Below, piece after piece: positions 63,892-64,000 of a stretch of 64,000 nt of DNA. The DNA is from Novipirellula herctigrandis (GTDB lineage Bacteria > Planctomycetota > Planctomycetia > Pirellulales > Pirellulaceae). Made by a program: the position numbers and the translations under genes. The notes beneath the pieces were generated by a model. It ran no database searches. It was given only the letters and a program-made list of their open reading frames with translations, and was not told where the DNA came from. The stretch lies in NCBI GenBank assembly GCA_007859835.1, contig SJPJ01000002.1, forward strand, positions 697,278-761,277, in the 5' to 3' direction. Within the stretch, counting starts at the first letter, position 1. The number at the start of each line of letters is the position of its first letter.

Positions 63892-64000
63892 TTACGGAAC
63901 CGCTACCACTTCGCGGCCCGCTCGAGTGGACAACGCCCGCCAAATGGCTAGCTCGATCGAATCGGACACGTACCGAACCGAACCATCCAATAATGCCACG
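63892..64000 (-). CDS. DUF1559 (prepilin-like) protein, C-terminal end only
   Basis: The minus strand from the right edge reads LLDGSVRYVSDSIELAIW, then RALSTRAGREVVAVP and a stop at 63892-63894. GSVRF/Y-VS and ALxTRAGxE are the closing motif of DUF1559 proteins, which have a type IV prepilin-like N-terminus and are abundant in planctomycetes. Only about 35 residues are in the window; the start lies beyond the right edge. The mutS-side gap of about 100 bases has a short duplicated motif (TTTCGAGTGCCTGA-like) near 63830-63858. Confidence 0.85.
   Translation of the reverse strand, partial: VALLDGSVRYVSDSIELAIWRALSTRAGREVVAVP

Overview
The window looks like a chromosomal segment of a planctomycete of the Pirellulaceae (Rhodopirellula-like) type. 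This rests on protein content: a DUF1598 protein, a DUF1559 C-terminus at the right edge, a PEP-CTERM protein, a two-domain NIPSNAP protein, Gly/Met- and Cys-rich secreted proteins, small proteins starting NPY-x-PP, and a K+-dependent-type membrane pyrophosphatase. No phage genes, transposases, CRISPR arrays or rRNA genes were seen. Assignments come from reading the sequence and recalling family motifs; no database search was run.

Layout. 1-7.7 kb: a DEAD-box RNA helicase cut by the left edge, two low-complexity secreted proteins, a rhomboid protease, and a lipoprotein plus SLBB polysaccharide-export pair. 8.1-15.3 kb: a WecA/TagO-type lipid-linked sugar phosphotransferase with an extra C-terminal domain, then the conserved translation block rpsB-tsf-pyrH-frr with hairpins in its gaps, then zwf. 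15.3-18.2 kb: lutABC-type genes joined by 4-base overlaps. 18.2-27.3 kb: mixed metabolism (helix-hairpin-helix protein, EamA transporter, guanine deaminase, aldo/keto reductase, secreted esterase, EboD-like sugar-phosphate cyclase, leucine-rich-repeat lipoprotein, DUF2238 membrane protein). 27.3-35.5 kb: polA and hppA diverge from a region with a perfect 12-bp inverted repeat; next come a divergent RNase HII-like protein and an HD-GYP protein.

35.6-42.2 kb: a Cys-rich lipoprotein, an SDR enzyme, a serine hydrolase, then about 1.1 kb of decayed DNA. This holds a nicotinate phosphoribosyltransferase relic, a 149-bp near-identical copy of part of a gene 1.4 kb away, and a G/C-tract hairpin with pyrimidine repeats. 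42.2-53.5 kb: an MMPL/RND transporter coupled to an alpha/beta hydrolase, an S9 peptidase with an acidic repeat, bpt, DUF1598, a TIGR01777 epimerase and DNA polymerase X. 53.6-64 kb: tRNA-Ser(GGA), a TerC protein, a secreted GH51 arabinofuranosidase, a PEP-CTERM protein, a GspE/PilB-type ATPase, a NIPSNAP protein, mutS and the end of a DUF1559 gene.

Most of the window is housekeeping (translation, replication and repair with polA, polX and mutS, NADPH supply, lactate oxidation) mixed with planctomycete envelope proteins. No new multi-gene system is obvious. The most unusual items are the RNase HII-like protein with all four acidic residues kept, the pyrophosphatase with an extra periplasmic domain, and the decayed/duplicated region at 39.4-41.5 kb.
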